NCBI RefSeq assembly: GCF_021134715.1
Contig: NC_060028.1
Location: 704,501-768,500 of the forward strand
Source: Daphnia pulex
Lineage: Eukaryota > Arthropoda > Branchiopoda > Diplostraca > Daphniidae
DNA length: 64,000 bases
Direction: 5' to 3'
Part shown: positions 60,095 through 64,000 of the stretch, piece by piece
How positions within the stretch are numbered: the first letter of the stretch is position 1
How the letters are laid out: every line of letters starts with the position of its first letter
The notes under the pieces: generated by a model
What the model saw: the letters and a program-made list of their open reading frames with translations, nothing else
What the model was told of the DNA's origin: nothing
Database searches by the model: none
Made by a program: the position numbers and the translations under genes

Positions 60095-62307
60095 TTACTG
60101 TAAAAAAGATTGATCGTTGGAATCATTGACATGAATCTCCAATGATTTGATTGCATTCACTATTCTTTCGCTGGAATTATGTCGATGCAAGTAATAAAGT
60201 GCGTTTTCTCCTTCTTTGTTTTTCCCGTTGGCATCGATCCCGAGTTCGATTAATAATTCGATTGCGTCTCTTAATCTTTCGCTTAAATTGAACCTACATA
60301 ACAAATGGAGTGCATTATCCCCGTCTTTGTTTTTCCCGTTGACATCGATCCCGAGTTCGATTAACAAGTCGATTGCTTCCATTAATCTTTCGCTTGAATT
60401 GTACCTACACAACAAATGGAGTGCATTATCTCCATCTTTGACTTTTTCATGGACTTCGATCCCGTGGTCGATTAATAATTTAATTGCCTCGATTAACCTT
60501 TTGCTTGTGTTATTACGACACAACAAATGGAGTGCGTTGCTTCCGTAATTGGTTTTCTCTTTGACGTCGATCTTCTTTTGGATTAATAAATTGATTGCTT
60601 CGATGAATCTGTTGCTTGAATTATTAAAACACAACAAATGGAGTGCGTTGCTTCCGTTCTTGTCCTTCTCATTTACGTCGGTTATTTGTGGGATTAATAA
60701 TTTAATTGCGTCGATTAATCTGTCGCTTGAATTATTATAACACAACATATGGAGTGCGTTGTCTTTGTTGTTATTTTTCTCATTTACGTCGATCCCGAGC
60801 TGGATTAATAATGTCATTGCATCGAGTACTCTTTCGTTTGAATTATTAGCACATAAGAAGTGGAGTGCGTTGATTCCATTGTGGTTTTTTTCATTGACAT
60901 CGATCCCGAGTTGGATTAATAATTTGATTGCGTCGCTTAATCTTGCGCTTGAATTGTACCTACACAACACATGGAGTGCGTTGTCTCCGTCTTTGACTTT
61001 CTCATTGACGTCGATCCCGAGTTGATTTAATAATTTGATTGCGTCGATTAATCTTTCGCTTGAGTTATATTGACACAATAAATGAAGTGCGTTGTTTCCT
61101 TCGCTATCTTTCTTGTTCACGTCAACTCCCTGTAAGACCAAGGTTTTAATCTTTTCGTTTGGATGTATCCAAGGGAAAATTAAGGATAATATGGTTTCCC
61201 TCATTTTACAGAGTGTAAACATTTCCATTTCTTTTCCTGTAATCTATATATTGATACAATTATCAGAAAAAGTTGAAGGTATTATTTATAGAAGGCAAAT
61301 ATATCTACTTAAAATTGTTACCTCAACTCGTATTGCTTTTAGTCGTTCAACGATATTTAATGAAGAAATACGATCCTCAGGTTTGTTTTTCAACATTTCG
61401 GTAACAAGACCATATGCGTAGTGCGACTGTTCTATTTCTGAAAAAATAATTCCACATTTAATTGCCGTTCAAATGTTGTTACGGGATGTCACGTAAATAG
61501 GCTCAACTTACTATTCATGTTGACCTTTTTGCCCCCCAAGATGTTGTTAATAATTTCAATCTCGTTAGAACCGTAAATGTGCTTCCCGTCTAACAGAAGA
61601 TAGGCGAAGACGAGACCTAGTGCAAACATGTCGCTTTTGACGGTACCTGTTATCTGCTGCATCGTGTCCGATGAACCAAAAAGTAGTTTCAACAACAATT
61701 CGGGGGCGTACCAGTGTCGTGTTCCTTTTCCTCCACTATCCATCGTGTACATCTCTCGTTCATCTACTGTCCTGGACAGACCAAAACCAGCCCATTTCAC
61801 TGTTACCTTAATGTCTTGGCTAGTGGAATCGACTGAGATGAGTACATGTTCCGGTTTAATATCTCCATGAATTAATTTCTTGGAATGTATGTACTCGAGA
61901 CCCGAAGCCAGTTGTAAGAAAACTTCAAAATGGGAGGGCAATTTAGGCCCTTTGTATTTTTTAGGATGATTGGGCAATAGAAATATCTTATCTAATGATG
62001 CTTCGCAGAGCTCCAAAGCAATGAACCTGTAGAAGACATGCACACATTAATCTCATCAATTACCTTTAACAATTTTATAATTGCATTTTTTTATATCGTA
62101 TTACTTGAAATCATTGTTGCGCTCGACGCGGAATAGTTTGATGATGTTGGGGTGATCTAACTGTTTCAGCGCTTCTACCTCATTATCACTAGCGTCAATC
62201 AGCTCAATTCTTCTGATTGCCACTTTACGGCCTTGAAACGTTCCTGAAAACACTGAACCAAAATCACCTCTTCCCAGCCGAAGTTGGTTGTCCAATTCGA
62301 TTTCCAT
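60095..62307 (-). CDS. Kinase-ankyrin paralogue with lost catalytic residues (pseudokinase, 660 aa)
   Basis: Exons: 62307-62105, 62026-61512, 61437-61322 and 61243-60095, the same structure and phases as the gene at 52655. The frame is intact. The kinase domain keeps the glycine loop (GRGDFGSV) and APE, but the ATP-binding Lys32 is Arg (VAIRR), the HRD motif reads HGD, the Mg-binding Asn128 is His (HGDIKPEH) and DFG is GFG (Asp to Gly, GAT to GGT). Loss of Lys, Asn and the DFG Asp together makes phosphotransfer very unlikely. Known pseudokinases act as allosteric partners or decoys. The C-terminal half carries about nine 37-aa ankyrin repeats like those of the active paralogue. Purifying selection on the open frame is suggested by the absence of stops, but not measured. 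Confidence 0.88.
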
Positions 62308-63269
62308 ATTGTAGTTCAGAGCAATATCTGCTTAGGCGTACCTTTTTCTGCACGAATGTGAAAACCGTTACCAGTGATGTCGCAGATGATCTACTGCTGC
62401 GTTGAACGATCCGTTTACTGTAGACCGACGCTGATAACGCTATGTCGAAGATAGGGCCTCAGATAATCGGGTAAAATAATGAGCACAGCAGACGGACACC
62501 GTATCTAATGCATTTGAACCATTTCTTTCCGGCTAAAAATGATTTATTCTTGCATCTATTTTAATCGAGTTATTGGTCATTAAAAATTCGAGTGAGGTAG
62601 CGGTCAAATGCATCACCTAGACAACCTGTTACCTTTGGTAAGATCGGCTAAGCTATACTAAAAAAATGGCAATAGTGAAGTTAACTTTTCCTTATCAAAT
62701 TCTTGCAGCGGTGGGAATAAATATGTTTTTGTTACCATGTTATGTGTTATCATCCATTCCTTTCACAATCATTTTCTAGATTGTGCTTGCCAAATTAGTA
62801 AAATTTAAACAGGCCGAAAAATTCGAAAATTTTACCTTTTTTTATTTTAAATATAGTAATCATTATCTATTTTTGCTAATTTATCGACTCGACAGCTAGC
62901 TTAATTTTTCATGACTCAACTTTCCATTAAAAAATTTTTGCACTTCTTACTTTACTGCTATCGTTTGGGCATTCAAACGCTTGGAGCGATTCCATGGGCA
63001 ATACAACATGTGTGAAATATACCTCAACATGATGCGTGCGACAGTATTTGCATACGAATATAAGTTAAAAACATCATTGGCACACCGATCGCATCGGTCT
63101 TTACAGTCTGCTTATCGTCTGAATGCGGAGACATTTGACCGTTCCATGACCATCAAAACTGGCCTTGCCTTTTTGCGTTCACTGATTTTTTGCAACGGTC
63201 ATCAGACAGTTTAAACAATTGTTTTTAAAAGACTCTTTTCAGTACTAAAATTGTAAAACGTATTGTTTT
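62308..63269. other. 5' flank of the pseudokinase gene
   Basis: Contains 62520-62800, which matches 55090-55400 (ATTTTAATCGAGTTATT and GAGGTAGCGGTCAA-like). No gene supported. Confidence 0.5.
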
Positions 63270-63883
63270 CGCGCTGCTTGAACGTTGTGACTATGTCTTG
63301 AATCGCGTTTCATGTGAAAGCTGCTGTTCAAGTAGCCGCGTCTGATTCTACTTTGCGTTTAGATTATTATTTTTTTTTTTACAGTTTTTGTTTTGTCTCT
63401 TTTATTTTCTAGTTCCACCCGTTGGATCGATTGCCGGAGTACACCAACAATTCCATCCGGATGAAAACTTCCATTCATGCATCGCTAGCGCTCGACGAGA
63501 CGTTCTTTTCTTTTTGAGGTTAGATTTTCAATTTCTATCATTTCCCTCGTCATTATTTTACGTTGGTCGACCCATGGATTGGTCAAAGTTTCGGTTTACT
63601 GTGGTGCGAAATTCGAAGGTTTTCCGATTTTCAAAGGCAGAGCATTTTTATCATCAGATCTTATCTTATGGCCATACTTGCCTAGTTGCCTTATCACCTT
63701 GTTAGCTACGCGTTTTGTACAAATGCTGTCTAAGATAAAAGCGATCGAAAACGACCAGCTTTATTTGAGTTGTAGTGTCGGAAAACCTGAACTAATCCGT
63801 TAAAATAACCAACGACGTAAACACACTGCATTTTTAATACAGTTTGGAAAATAACAATATGTAGACGGCGATAAATTCGTTAC
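63270..63883. repeat. Segmental duplication spacer, copy 2
   Basis: Partner of 56085-56663, offset about 7.2 kb. Small indels break the frames between copies, which argues that this part is not protein-coding. Confidence 0.85.
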
Positions 63884-64000
63884 ACCAGACGAGCCTTTTC
63901 ATCTGACCAATAGATCGCAGCACTTATTCGGGTCGACCCGTGTCGTTCCAACAATCCCGGATTATTTGAATTTCCCAGAAAAAAGGGGTTAGGGTCTTCA

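Overview
The window looks like nuclear DNA of a small crustacean, most probably a water flea (Daphnia or a close relative). This is inferred from compact AT-rich genes with 60-80 bp GT-AG introns and from the protein families present: leucine-rich-repeat proteins, short collagens, and tandem families that pair an IRE1-like kinase or a stonustoxin-like module with ankyrin repeats. There are no bacterial operons, CRISPR arrays, or recognisable rRNA or tRNA genes.

Layout. (1) 1-4.7 kb: a minus-strand leucine-rich-repeat gene with one frameshift, then a spacer holding a ~160 bp tandem duplication. (2) 4.757-37.33 kb, plus strand: a secreted collagen-like gene. Its Gly-X-Y reading stops inside an exon at about 6162 and resumes about 30.8 kb later with in-phase Gly-X-Y exons (36956-37329). 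Between them lies a block of about 29 kb bounded by arrays of degenerate ~0.7 kb repeats in opposite orientation (6.2-9.5 kb reversed, 22.3-35.56 kb mostly forward). Its centre carries gene pieces: an intact six-exon gene of unknown family (10411-12349), the C-terminal half of a ubiquitin-specific protease (13812-15286), a dead FEM-1-like fragment (17302-17795) and two inverted copies of an FHA-domain fragment. It resembles a giant foldback-type element that has picked up genes, but assembly error is not excluded. (3) 37.3-42 kb: duplicated non-coding segments, a damaged secreted coiled-coil gene, and a dead relic of the stonustoxin-like family.

(4) 42-51.5 kb, minus strand: two intact paralogues (1067 and 1041 aa). 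A stonustoxin/neoverrucotoxin-type N-terminal module (perforin-like, helical and thioredoxin-like parts) is followed by about 13 ankyrin repeats, where the fish proteins carry PRY/SPRY. (5) 52.6-64 kb, minus strand: a ~7.4 kb tandem segmental duplication with an IRE1-like kinase-ankyrin gene (52655-54816), a kinase relic (57072-57475), a five-exon four-TM protein gene (57706-58764) and a second kinase-ankyrin paralogue (60095-62307) whose catalytic residues are lost (pseudokinase).

The most notable point is the last 22 kb. Stonustoxin-like, kinase and pseudokinase proteins all end in the same unusual 37-residue ankyrin repeat, whose core reads NALxxLC ... GIDVN. They lie side by side in one orientation. 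This suggests, but does not prove, a cytoplasmic system in which one recognition scaffold is coupled to different effectors.
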